From the NCBI RefSeq assembly GCF_003149185.1, contig NZ_QGDO01000002.1, forward strand, positions 806,001 to 870,000: DNA of 64,000 nucleotides, given 5' to 3'. Positions 48,263-56,884 of this stretch are shown here, piece by piece. The notes below the pieces were generated by a model. It did no database searches. It had not been told where the DNA came from and saw nothing but the letters and a program-made list of their open reading frames with translations. The position numbers were made by a program, and so were the translations under genes. Position 1 is the first letter of the stretch; every line of letters starts with the position of its first letter. The DNA comes from Sediminitomix flava (lineage in GTDB: Bacteria > Bacteroidota > Bacteroidia > Cytophagales > Flammeovirgaceae).

Positions 48263-48310
48263 TTTTGTATAGTTTTTAGTCTTACTATTACTCTTCTATG
48301 TTAACATCCG

Positions 48311-48341
48311 CAAATCTAGTACTAAGCGTCCTCTTTTCAAA
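48311..48341 (-). promoter_or_regulatory. Promoter of the act operon
   Basis: Minus-strand TTTG (48338-48341) and TAGATTTG (48311-48318), with 19 bases between the TTG and the -7 box: a full consensus match 49 bases before actA. Confidence 0.85.
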
Positions 48342-48752
48342 TAAATATCAAGCCTGAATGGTGACTTTAATCATAAACATTTTGATATTGATTTTAAAAA
48401 AGTTCATTCATAATCAGCATATTAACACCGATTAAGGCTTATTTCGACTTATTTAGAATAACTCTAAATTGCATTATCGAGTTATATTGTTGTCATAAAG
48501 TGTCATAAAAACATCTCCATTAACAATTAGAGGAAAGCACCGTCAAACACTTATTTAGTCAACATGAATACCTCCTCTATGTTATGAAGGCTTCTTGATA
48601 TGAAAGCAAGTTGTCCCTCATGTTAAACATTATTCACTTTTATTAACTCTTAAGTGTAGAATTGTACTTTTATAAGAATTACTAAATCTCATAAAAAGAT
48701 CAGACTAATAAACTGTAACAACATGAACTACTTGTTACGAAAAAGGTAAAAA
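48342..48752. other. AT-rich intergenic stretch between act promoter and tRNA terminator
   Basis: No gene, repeat or clear regulatory signal was recognised in this about 410-base stretch apart from its AT richness. Confidence 0.4.
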
Positions 48753-48754
48753 AA

Positions 48755-48783
48755 AACGCCTAGAAGTTAAACTTCTAAGCGTT
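48755..48783 (-). terminator. Terminator of tRNA-Cys
   Basis: Stem with one bulged position (outer AACGC/GCGTT, inner TAGAAGT/ACTTCTA) followed by T-run on the minus strand, 12 bases after the tRNA. Confidence 0.85.
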
Positions 48784-48794
48784 TTATAAAAGAG

Positions 48795-48865
48795 AGGTCT
48801 CGAGCGGATTCGAACCGCTGTACATGGTTTTGCAGACCACTGCCTAGCCACTCGGCCACGAGACC
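48795..48865 (-). tRNA. tRNA-Cys (anticodon GCA)
   Basis: A 71-base cloverleaf on the minus strand: acceptor stem GGTCTCG/CGAGACC, D arm with GGCTAGGC, anticodon stem GTGGT/ACCAT enclosing CTGCAAA (anticodon GCA), and T arm AGCGG-TTCGAAT-CCGCT; discriminator base T. The 3' CCA is not encoded. It has its own promoter and terminator. Confidence 0.97.
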
Positions 48866-48884
48866 TTTTGTCTTTTTTGCGATG

Positions 48885-48916
48885 CAAAGGTAGCAGATAA
48901 AGGTAGTTTCACCAAA
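48885..48916 (-). promoter_or_regulatory. Promoter of tRNA-Cys
   Basis: Minus-strand TTTG (48913-48916) and TACCTTTG (48885-48892), with 20 bases between TTG and the -7 box; the start would lie about 13 bases before the mature 5' end. Confidence 0.8.
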
Positions 48917-49103
48917 GCTTTCTAAAATAAAAATGCAAGCTTAGCCATTGCAAACTGATTATCAACCACTTTTTTTTCTTTCAGCTCAAAATTCTTTTCA
49001 AAAAAGCATTCAAATGTGTTTTGTATGTAGATGCTGTAAACTTTTTCTTTTATTTTTTTACAATAAAAAAGCTATCTTCATCATCTAATTTAACATCAAA
49101 ATA

Positions 49104-49760
49104 GTGCTAGAAAGTTATAAACATAGAGGACTCAGAAGTCAAATGATAAAAATGCTTCAACGAAAAGGTATTTCAAACCATCAAGTTTTAGAAAGTATGG
49201 GAAGGATACCTCGTCACCTCTTTATGGATAGTGCTTTCTTAGAACATGCCTACCAAGACAAACCTTTTTCAATTGGTCATGGGCAAACAATTTCTAGTCC
49301 TTATACCGTTGCAACTCAAAGCTCATTATTAGAACTTCAAAAAGGAGATAAAGTATTAGAAATTGGTACTGGATCAGGTTATCAAGCCTCCGTTTTAGCA
49401 GATATGGGTGCTCAGGTTACAAGTATTGAATACCTACAATCGTTACATGTAAGAGCTAATAATCTACTTAAAAAATTAGGCTACAAAGTAGACTGTATTC
49501 ATGGAGATGGCTCATTGGGCTATCCCGTCAAAGGGCCTTATGATAAAATCATTGTCACTGCTGGTGCTCCTTTTGTTCCGAATAAGCTTCTTTCTCAGTT
49601 GAAGACAGGAGGAATTTTGGTGATTCCAATTGGAGATTCCAGTTCTCAGATAATGACCCGTTACCACCGTATTTCAGAAAATGAATTTAAAAAAGAGACT
49701 TTCGAACTATTCTCTTTTGTTAAATTGAGAGGAGAACAAGGTTGGGATAGTCTCAACTAA
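49104..49760 (+). CDS. pcm: Protein-L-isoaspartate O-methyltransferase
   Basis: 218 residues from a GTG start; the first ATG (residue 14) would cut the conserved YKHRGLRSQMIKML region, so GTG is preferred. SAM motif I is VLEIGTGSGYQASVLA, with PFSIGHGQTISSPYTVA before it and VTAGAPFVPNKLLSQLKTGG after it, all typical of Pcm. The enzyme methylates isoaspartyl residues in aged proteins and so starts their repair. Gene spacing to the acyl-CoA thioesterase is 21 bases, suggesting co-transcription. Confidence 0.95.
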   Translation: MLESYKHRGLRSQMIKMLQRKGISNHQVLESMGRIPRHLFMDSAFLEHAYQDKPFSIGHGQTISSPYTVATQSSLLELQKGDKVLEIGTGSGYQASVLADMGAQVTSIEYLQSLHVRANNLLKKLGYKVDCIHGDGSLGYPVKGPYDKIIVTAGAPFVPNKLLSQLKTGGILVIPIGDSSSQIMTRYHRISENEFKKETFELFSFVKLRGEQGWDSLN

Positions 49761-49781
49761 AACCAATAAACACAAAACACG

Positions 49782-50309
49782 ATGACAAAACAGCAAAAAC
49801 TGGCGAGTGAATCTAAAGTTGTTACCAACCAAATTGTACTACCCAACGAAACCAATCCTCTGAATAAACTAATGGGAGGTGAACTTCTACACCAAATGGA
49901 TGTGACAGCTGCAATTGCAGCGCAAAGACATAGCAATAGCATTGTAGTTACGGCATCTGTAGATAATGTATCTTTTAATCACCCGATTGGTCTTGGAAAT
50001 ATAGTGACACTTGAAGCCCAAGTTACACGTTCATTCACCTCGTCAATGGAAGTTTACATCAAGGTTTCTTCTGAAGATATCACTACGGGAATTAAACAAA
50101 TGACCAATGAAGCCTATCTTACTTTTGTGGCGATCGATGGGAAAGGTAATAAAGTACAGGTTCCTCAACTTGTTCCTGAAACGGAGCAAGAGAAAGATAA
50201 ATTCGCTTCTGCGCTCCGTAGAAGACAACTACGTTTGATATTAGCAGGAAAAATGAAACCTGAAAATGCAGAAGAGCTACAAGCTATCTTTATAAATAGA
50301 GAAAAATAA
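49782..50309 (+). CDS. Acyl-CoA thioesterase (hotdog fold)
   Basis: 175 residues with the hotdog signature: NPLNKLMGGELLHQMDVTAA, RHSNSIVVTASVDNVSFNHP and TNEAYLTFVAIDGKG, typical of the cytosolic acyl-CoA hydrolase (YciA/BFIT) group. It hydrolyses acyl-CoA to free acid and CoA. Chain-length range cannot be read. Co-transcribed with pcm; a terminator follows. Confidence 0.9.
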   Translation: MTKQQKLASESKVVTNQIVLPNETNPLNKLMGGELLHQMDVTAAIAAQRHSNSIVVTASVDNVSFNHPIGLGNIVTLEAQVTRSFTSSMEVYIKVSSEDITTGIKQMTNEAYLTFVAIDGKGNKVQVPQLVPETEQEKDKFASALRRRQLRLILAGKMKPENAEELQAIFINREK

Positions 50310-50321
50310 GACATAAAAAAT

Positions 50322-50345
50322 GCCTCTGTCTTAAAAAACAGAGGC
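50322..50345. terminator. Terminator after the thioesterase gene
   Basis: Eight-bp perfect stem (50322-50329 with 50338-50345) with T-run on the plus strand and A-run before it, so it may serve both convergent genes. Confidence 0.85.
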
Positions 50346-50381
50346 TTTCCTCATGGATGAGCTTTAAAAAGTTTGTAATCT

Positions 50382-51284
50382 TTATTCAGAGAGATTGACT
50401 GTAAAGTAATCCCCATCATCTAAACTTACACTTACTACATAACCTTCATCATCGCAAGTACCATCACCATAATTCACTTGAATACTATGATTGCTACTTG
50501 TAAATCTTTTCTCTCCGCTTACAGGAATCCATGCTAGACCACAAGACCTTTTCACAATAAGAGGCGATACTACTTCCATTGTATAAACTCCACCATCTCT
50601 TTTCTGCCCCGAAGCATTTCCTTCTATACTAAACTCTTCTTCAAAAAAACTCTCTCCTGCAACTTTCTCGATTGTCCAATCGGCATCTCTTGTTATTGAA
50701 GAACCATCGAAGAAGGTCAACTTTCCACCTTTCAAGGTTGAAATCAATAAATCGTTTTGTCCCTCTTCAAAAATCGCTCGAGTTGTTCTTGTTCCTTCTA
50801 CTTTTACATCATTGGCATAGAATGATTCAAATACAATACTTCTCTTAAGAGATAAACGAGTTTGTGCATTACTCAACAAAGCCTCATCAACTACATGCAA
50901 TTTACCTCTTAGTACTCTTGTTATTCCAAATACCTCACTCTCACAACCTTCTTCTCCAAAATCTACGGTATACTCGTTAATAATAGATAAAGGTGACACA
51001 TTATACAGTACTGTATCTAATGTAACCACCGCACAAGTAGTTTCTGAAGTACTACTTCTCGCATTACTACTTTCTTCAAACTGTCTAATCACAAAATCTA
51101 ACTCGGCCTCTACAACATCATATTCTTGATCCGCTTGAGCATCATCAGATACAATACTTAACTCTGCCTCTCTTTCAACATCTGTCAATGGAGCATCTGC
51201 ATTTACTAACTCATCTAGTTCCGAACATGCACAGATTCCAATTAACAAGACCACACCTATGCGATAAATAAAACTTTTGATCAT
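50382..51284 (-). CDS. Lipoprotein of unknown function
   Basis: 300 residues with a lipoprotein signal (YRIGVVLLIGICAC; Cys20), then an acidic, Glu/Asp-rich linker and a beta-rich C-terminal domain with six or more Cys residues (TTCAVVTLD, EEGCESEVFG, KRSCGLAW, DGTCDDEGYV) that may form disulfides in the periplasm. No known domain recognised. It is a single gene, convergent with the pcm operon. Confidence 0.65.
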   Translation of the reverse strand: MIKSFIYRIGVVLLIGICACSELDELVNADAPLTDVEREAELSIVSDDAQADQEYDVVEAELDFVIRQFEESSNARSSTSETTCAVVTLDTVLYNVSPLSIINEYTVDFGEEGCESEVFGITRVLRGKLHVVDEALLSNAQTRLSLKRSIVFESFYANDVKVEGTRTTRAIFEEGQNDLLISTLKGGKLTFFDGSSITRDADWTIEKVAGESFFEEEFSIEGNASGQKRDGGVYTMEVVSPLIVKRSCGLAWIPVSGEKRFTSSNHSIQVNYGDGTCDDEGYVVSVSLDDGDYFTVNLSE

Positions 51285-51629
51285 TCTTATTGGGGATTTT
51301 AGTTTAGCTGATCTTTCGATTTTTCATTCTCTTATGCTTGAGACAGCTTACTAGCACATGTTGACAAACAAATAGAAAAAAATGCTTAATTATTTCGCTA
51401 ATTCACAATAAACTATACTAATAGAGTACGCAAATAATATTCAGAATAAATAGCTCGAACAAACAATACTTACTTTACTAATACTAAAAATAACAGCACT
51501 TACTTTTTTACCTACAGGAGCATTCCTCAACTAAAAGACTATCTTAAAAAGATTCTTCCTTACAATTAATTAGAAAAAAAGATCTTTAAATTAAAATATA
51601 TTCTACTTTTATGTATTTTATTAGCGTAG
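51285..51629. other. AT-rich intergenic region between the lipoprotein and umuD-like genes
   Basis: About 345 bases without an ORF. A repeated ACTTACTTT stands near 51468 and 51499. No consensus promoter was recognised for either divergent gene. Confidence 0.4.
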
Positions 51630-52064
51630 ATGAAAGTGTCAATACGCGTAAAATGCTTTATCGTGATTAAATTATTCAGTTCTATCATTCCTGCTGGCTA
51701 CCCATCTCCTTCTGATGAATTTATGGAGGAAGACTTACGAATAGAAGAATACCTCATCAGAAATCAGCCTGCAACTTTCATGATTCGTGTAAAAGGTGAA
51801 TCGATGCACAATGCAGGTATTTTCGACAATGACCTTCTCATTGTTGATCGCTCCGTTTTGGCTAAACACAATGATGTGATACTGGCTTGGCTCAATGGCG
51901 AGTTTACGGTCAAAAGATTTCTTCAGACAGATACAGATACTTGGCTAAAAGCCGAAAACTACAAGTTTAGACCTCGTAAAATAGACCCTAAAAAAGATAC
52001 TTTTCGTGTTTGGGGAGTTATTACCTTTAGTATTCGACATCACAAATTTCACCACACGATCTAG
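51630..52064 (+). CDS. UmuD-like S24 peptidase (SOS mutagenesis accessory)
   Basis: 144 residues. It aligns along its length with UmuD: LFSSIIPAGYPSPSDEF with an Ala22-Gly23 self-cleavage site, the catalytic Ser in VKGESM (Ser58) and catalytic Lys in EFTVKRF (Lys95), and the last strand VWGVITFSI. Family knowledge: RecA filaments trigger self-cleavage and the product joins UmuC as translesion DNA polymerase V. No umuC gene follows: the next gene is on the other strand. So this is either an orphan UmuD or acts with a distant UmuC. Confidence 0.88.
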   Translation: MKVSIRVKCFIVIKLFSSIIPAGYPSPSDEFMEEDLRIEEYLIRNQPATFMIRVKGESMHNAGIFDNDLLIVDRSVLAKHNDVILAWLNGEFTVKRFLQTDTDTWLKAENYKFRPRKIDPKKDTFRVWGVITFSIRHHKFHHTI

Positions 52065-52086
52065 CTGACACAAAACATAAAAAAAA

Positions 52087-52117
52087 GAGCTCAACCTATA
52101 TATCATAGATCAAGCTC
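52087..52117 (-). terminator. Terminator of the TPR-caspase gene
   Basis: Thirteen-position stem with wobble pairs (52087-52099 with 52105-52117) followed on the minus strand by an eight-base T-run, about 30 bases after the gene's stop. Confidence 0.8.
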
Positions 52118-52145
52118 CTTATTTAATTCTGTTTTATGATGAGAA

Positions 52146-54404
52146 TTATATCTGAGGCTCAGGACGTTTTCTGAATACAAACTCTCCCCCTTCATCACCA
52201 ACATTTCTAAGTCGGTCACCCATTGGCATCTGACCATCTGTATTATTATAAACAGTTTCTTTTACATATTGAATAAGCTGAGTCACCAACATTTTATCTT
52301 TTCTGTTTACTCTCAAATAAGTCATCAACGCTTTTGCGAAAGGTGAATTTGTACCCGCTTCTCCATCAGAAACATACTGAAGGAAACCTGAAGTTAGTCC
52401 CCAACGAGATTTAAACAACTCAGCTTCATCAGCGTAACTAGCGCCTCTATGACCATGAGCGAATAACGAACCTGAGAAACATGCATCTGCAATTAAGAAT
52501 GTATGCTGTGTATCCAACATTTTCACATACTTCAAAATTGTTTCATTAGAGATATAAGTATCTGTTGCACTTAGATCAGCGGAACCGTTAACTGGAACCC
52601 AGAATCCTTCCTCAAAAGCTTTATCGTAATAACCATGTCCCGAATAATAAATCAAAAGGTTATCTGTAGGTTGAATTTTTTCTTTCAGTTCAAGAATAAC
52701 CTTACGAATATTTGATGCAGTCACTTCTTCGTTATACAATTCAAACACATTTTCATCTTCAAAAGTATAATGACGTGTCAGCATATCTCTTACATCTTGT
52801 GCATCTTTTACCGCATTATCTAGAGGTGTCCACTCGGTGTATTCATCTACTGAAATCATCAATAAATAATACTTAGGAGCTTCCATCACATCGATATCCA
52901 AATCCATCGCAAAATCTTCCTCTGCAGCTGAAGGCTTGTCTGAAAGATTTAGGTCAAAACTCAAGATATCCGATTGAGAAAGACTTTTATCCGCAATCAT
53001 TAATTTGAATGAATTCACATCCGTCTTAATTGCCTTAAAGCCCCTTGTCGCTACCTGCGAATCGGTATAGCTCACTTCTAAAGAAACCTCGACACCTTGC
53101 ATGGCTTCAAGGTTCTCTATCACAACATTTTTATCGAAAACCAAACCTGGTGTTTCAATTACTGAGAATAGTTTTACAGTAGGTTCTTCAGCTACACCTG
53201 TTCCAAAGTTATCTACACGGAACTTGATAAAACCTTTCCCTCCTTTTTCAAGTTCTTGTGCTCCTTCTGGGTATTCAAATCGGAGATTAGAAACCAATAG
53301 TTTACTTTGTCCTTGAGCTTTCGGTGTTTCTTCTACTGCTTCTACAACTTCTTCTTCCGCTGTTATTGCAGCAATCGACTCCTCACTATTTTTTAATGCA
53401 TCAATTCCTTCTCCATCATTGGCTACTTCTTCAATTGAATTTTCAGCCTCTTTCAGATCATCTACTGAACTTCTGTTAGTCGCTACAATTTCATCTTCTC
53501 CAAATGCAGTACCCAACTGACGTAAGTTTGCCAACTGAAGAACCGTTGAGTTTAGAGATTCTATCGCATCATTATCTTCCGTGTTTAGTTCAGCTGTTTT
53601 TTCAAAGTATGGCTTTGCTTTTAAGAAATGATCCAATGACTGTTTTCTTAATGCATTACCTTCAGCTTGAAAGGCCTCATCTGTAAGTTGATTCATCTCG
53701 TTCAACAAACCAACAGCAGTATTATAATTGATAATACCTAAGTTGTACAATGCATTGAAGTAATTCGGGTCAACATCCAAACACTGCTCATAAAGAGATA
53801 CAGCTCCTTCCAGATCATCACTCTGATGAAGAATCAATGCTAAATTGTATTTGAAATCAACTTCTTCAGGATAGGTTTCTACCAAGTTTTCAAGCAAAGC
53901 TACAGCTTCCTCTATTCGTTGTTCTTGGAAGAATATATTTAATTTAAACTTCGAAAATTCTATAGCTCTTGCAGGGTATTTTTCAGCAGCAGAATCAAGG
54001 AGCACCAAAGCTTGATCTACATCTGTCTCTACCATTTCTTGAACTTTGCCTAAATATTCCAACTCATCAATCTGCGTAAGAAGCATCGCAATATCTGGCG
54101 AAAGGTATTTGAAATAACCTTGGAAGTCATTTGCAAAATCTTGTACTAAACCAAAGTCATTCAGTACAAACGCACAGTTTGCGCCATAAATGTAGGCTGT
54201 AGTATCAGTTGGGATAACTCGAATCGCTTCTACAAATGAATAAAGTGCTTCTTCATAATTTTCTTCCTGATAAAGAAGCTCGGCTTTGTCCATATGAACA
54301 TGCCACTTTGCCTGAAGTTCTGGGTCTTGTTTTGCATCCTGAGCAAATAAGGTGGACAAGCTCAGTAAGAAAGTTGCAATTGATAATAAAAAAATTCTGG
54401 TCAT
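52146..54404 (-). CDS. Secreted TPR protein with caspase-fold (C14) peptidase domain
   Basis: 752 residues: signal peptide (IFLLSIATFLLSLSTLFA), four or more TPR units (about 30-270, NYFNALYNLGIINYNTAVGL), an acidic linker, a beta-rich CARDB-like segment (about 370-480) and a C14 caspase domain (about 510-745). The catalytic His is in IYYSGHGYYD (about 590) and the Cys in ADACFSGSLF (about 642), so the dyad is complete. It resembles metacaspase-type peptidases exported to the periplasm. The 780-residue gene precedes it by 125 bases, with an imperfect hairpin between them, so partial read-through is likely. Cleavage target unknown. Confidence 0.88.
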   Translation of the reverse strand: MTRIFLLSIATFLLSLSTLFAQDAKQDPELQAKWHVHMDKAELLYQEENYEEALYSFVEAIRVIPTDTTAYIYGANCAFVLNDFGLVQDFANDFQGYFKYLSPDIAMLLTQIDELEYLGKVQEMVETDVDQALVLLDSAAEKYPARAIEFSKFKLNIFFQEQRIEEAVALLENLVETYPEEVDFKYNLALILHQSDDLEGAVSLYEQCLDVDPNYFNALYNLGIINYNTAVGLLNEMNQLTDEAFQAEGNALRKQSLDHFLKAKPYFEKTAELNTEDNDAIESLNSTVLQLANLRQLGTAFGEDEIVATNRSSVDDLKEAENSIEEVANDGEGIDALKNSEESIAAITAEEEVVEAVEETPKAQGQSKLLVSNLRFEYPEGAQELEKGGKGFIKFRVDNFGTGVAEEPTVKLFSVIETPGLVFDKNVVIENLEAMQGVEVSLEVSYTDSQVATRGFKAIKTDVNSFKLMIADKSLSQSDILSFDLNLSDKPSAAEEDFAMDLDIDVMEAPKYYLLMISVDEYTEWTPLDNAVKDAQDVRDMLTRHYTFEDENVFELYNEEVTASNIRKVILELKEKIQPTDNLLIYYSGHGYYDKAFEEGFWVPVNGSADLSATDTYISNETILKYVKMLDTQHTFLIADACFSGSLFAHGHRGASYADEAELFKSRWGLTSGFLQYVSDGEAGTNSPFAKALMTYLRVNRKDKMLVTQLIQYVKETVYNNTDGQMPMGDRLRNVGDEGGEFVFRKRPEPQI

Positions 54405-54466
54405 TGTATTAAGTTATTAGTTCTCCCCAATATAGATCTGTTTCTGTTTTTAGTTTAAAAGCATAA

Positions 54467-54506
54467 AGAGAGAATGTCGGTTCTAAGTCACACACATTCC
54501 CTCTCT
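54467..54506 (-). terminator. Weak hairpin between the 780-residue gene and the TPR-caspase gene
   Basis: An 11-position stem with mismatches (54467-54477 with 54494-54506) but only CTCTCTTTATG as tail on the minus strand. Read-through to the caspase gene is likely. Confidence 0.4.
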
Positions 54507-54529
54507 ACACGCTAAAAAGTAATCTTTTC

Positions 54530-56872
54530 TTATTCTACATTTCCTTGAATGAGACGTAGCTCATCATTCAAAGTCAGAAGAACTAGCTTCTGATCTTTTA
54601 AGTCTTTATCATCGCTTTTCTTCCCTTCCATACCAATAATATTGATACGGTCATCATGATTACTGACAGCTTCAACTGCATATTGTGTTTTTGATTTTGT
54701 CTTGTAATCTCTGATAATATTCCCGAGATGATCATACACACCAATGTAAATATTTGTACCTCCCGAAGAAGCATCTACAGCATTTACTTTTTGTTTTTTA
54801 GCATCAACAATAGATTGATAATTCGACACTAAAAGCAAATGATCTCCAAATGGCTCAAATGATTGAATTTCTCCAGCAAGCATTAATGAATCAGCCCATA
54901 GCTCCTCTCCGTCAGATTTGGCACATAGCAATTGAGTAGGCTGCAAGTTATCTGGAGTACTAATCCCTTCAGACTTGAAAGTAAATAGGTACGCTCTCTT
55001 TTCAGCAAATGGACTAACTGTCTCAGGCTCTAGTTGACTTGGAACAATAAAGTTATGCCCTTGCATACCTCTATCATTAAACCTGACTAAAGTATTCATA
55101 ACAGTTTCTCCTTTCTCATTCTCCTCTGTTGCTTCCGTATGAAGTACTAAAGTTGTGTTTCTACGTTTGATATTGAAAGCCGCGACTTTTGTATGCAAAG
55201 TTCCTTTCAAGCTATCTTCAGCGATTTGAGGTTCTTTATACCAATCCAACTCTTCTCCTTTTACTTGAAGAATGAAAGGTTTTCTTCCTGTATGATCGGA
55301 CTTATAACCTGCTACAACAAAAGTAGAATCTGTACTTCGTTCTAAGAATTGAGTAAAGTATCTAGTCTCTCTTTTTTCAACTTTAACTTCTTTCTTTTCC
55401 GTAGCAAATTCATCTTCTTCTAATTCACTTCCGATATCAAAAAGTAAATCATCATCTTTCTGACCATCCTCATCAATAAATAATGGAATTTTTACTTCAT
55501 CATATATTACATAAAGAGAATCTGTAAAAGGCTTATTACTTTCTGAAATAAGATCGATGATGTCATTTTGAGTCTTCAGAGACTCTCTACTCAATTGTTT
55601 CTTTTCCGCTCCTAAAAAGGAATTAAGTTTGCCTAAATACAACTCATCAAAAAAGTCTCTATGCTTCAATAATTGCACAGGATCTTTAGATTTAGCTTTA
55701 ACTTTACCCAAGAAATCTTCACTAATCATAGTGTATGTCCATTGCTCTGCCAACGAACGTAATTCTCTTTGATAAGAAAGTGCTGATGTTGCTGAATCTC
55801 CTTGAATTTTCTGATTCAACATATTGATTTTAGAAACTTTATAGCGGTACAAATCTACAGGTAATGCTGAAAGATCAAACTTCTTGATTTTAAGAATATT
55901 CTTTCTATTTACACGAAGGTCTTCTTCATTAGGCACTGTAGCTGTTGCTCGTTCCTTAATCCCCAAGTCCAATTCTTTGTCATAGCTGGTGATCAACGCT
56001 CTCAAAGGAACAATATGTTCTGTATGATAAGCGACAACATCATCATGCCAAGTGCTATAATCCCAAACTGTGATTTCATTGGCTAGAAAATCAGACTTTG
56101 CAAACCCATGCAATCTGTAGTTTTCAATTGGTGCTAATGTATAAGTTTGATTATAACCTTCAATCGGGAAATCTTTGATAAACGCTTTATACTTATCAAA
56201 ATAAGCTACAAATGCGTTGTAGTTTGCTTTTACTTTCGCTAATCGTTCAAATAGATCAGCATCAGCCATCATGTACAAGTCTTTCAGTGTTCCGTATTTT
56301 TCACAGATACTGATAAACTCTTCCTGCCCTTCAGTGTAATGAATTACAGCTTTGTTGAAATACATATTAACCGTATCAACATTGGCTTTATAAAGTTTAG
56401 CTGCAGCGACACGGCTTTCTATTTCTTTCTTTACTAAGAAATGATCCACTTTTTCCTGCCCTACTTGTGCAAAAGAAGATTTCAAGAATTCTAGGTAAAA
56501 AGTCTTTGCCTTCTTTCCTTTCACTTCTTTCTCGTTAAGTACAGGAAGAGTCATTTCCATATATTTGACGGTAGAATCTACAGTAGCAAAAACGGCATCA
56601 TCCTCCTTCAGAACATCAAATCCTTTGATCTGACGCTCATAATATTTCCCGATCTGATATCTTACATTCACCTCTAATGGATGATATTGTAAGAACTTTT
56701 TCATATGACGAAGTACTTTCGGATTTTCATCTTCATTTGCCTCGATCAGAGGAAAAAGGTCCTTATACTTTAATGGCAGATACAGTTCTTCTTCACTAAT
56801 GATCTGAGCATTAGAAATTGACTGTATTGAGAAAAGGCCAAAAAGTAAGAATATATATTTTTTAGCAGACAT
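54530..56872 (-). CDS. Secreted 780-residue protein of unknown function in a PD40-OmpA operon
   Basis: Signal peptide (MSAKKYIFLLFGLFSIQSIS, then NA). The N-terminal half is helical (TPR-like: MKKFLQYHPLEVNVRYQIGK) and the C-terminal half (about 480-780) is beta-rich with repeated segments of seven-bladed-propeller type (TRYFTQFLERSTDSTFVVAG, RAYLFTFKSEGISTPDNLQP, LLVSNYQSIVDAKKQ). No family recognised. Twelve bases separate it from the upstream PD40-OmpA gene, so they are certainly co-transcribed; it is likely exported to the periplasm or surface. Confidence 0.7.
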   Translation of the reverse strand: MSAKKYIFLLFGLFSIQSISNAQIISEEELYLPLKYKDLFPLIEANEDENPKVLRHMKKFLQYHPLEVNVRYQIGKYYERQIKGFDVLKEDDAVFATVDSTVKYMEMTLPVLNEKEVKGKKAKTFYLEFLKSSFAQVGQEKVDHFLVKKEIESRVAAAKLYKANVDTVNMYFNKAVIHYTEGQEEFISICEKYGTLKDLYMMADADLFERLAKVKANYNAFVAYFDKYKAFIKDFPIEGYNQTYTLAPIENYRLHGFAKSDFLANEITVWDYSTWHDDVVAYHTEHIVPLRALITSYDKELDLGIKERATATVPNEEDLRVNRKNILKIKKFDLSALPVDLYRYKVSKINMLNQKIQGDSATSALSYQRELRSLAEQWTYTMISEDFLGKVKAKSKDPVQLLKHRDFFDELYLGKLNSFLGAEKKQLSRESLKTQNDIIDLISESNKPFTDSLYVIYDEVKIPLFIDEDGQKDDDLLFDIGSELEEDEFATEKKEVKVEKRETRYFTQFLERSTDSTFVVAGYKSDHTGRKPFILQVKGEELDWYKEPQIAEDSLKGTLHTKVAAFNIKRRNTTLVLHTEATEENEKGETVMNTLVRFNDRGMQGHNFIVPSQLEPETVSPFAEKRAYLFTFKSEGISTPDNLQPTQLLCAKSDGEELWADSLMLAGEIQSFEPFGDHLLLVSNYQSIVDAKKQKVNAVDASSGGTNIYIGVYDHLGNIIRDYKTKSKTQYAVEAVSNHDDRINIIGMEGKKSDDKDLKDQKLVLLTLNDELRLIQGNVE

Positions 56873-56884
56873 GGTTCAAAAAAA

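Noticed and set aside
51285-51629. AT-rich stretch considered as replication origin
   Set aside because: No DnaA-box cluster, dnaA or dnaN gene was seen nearby.
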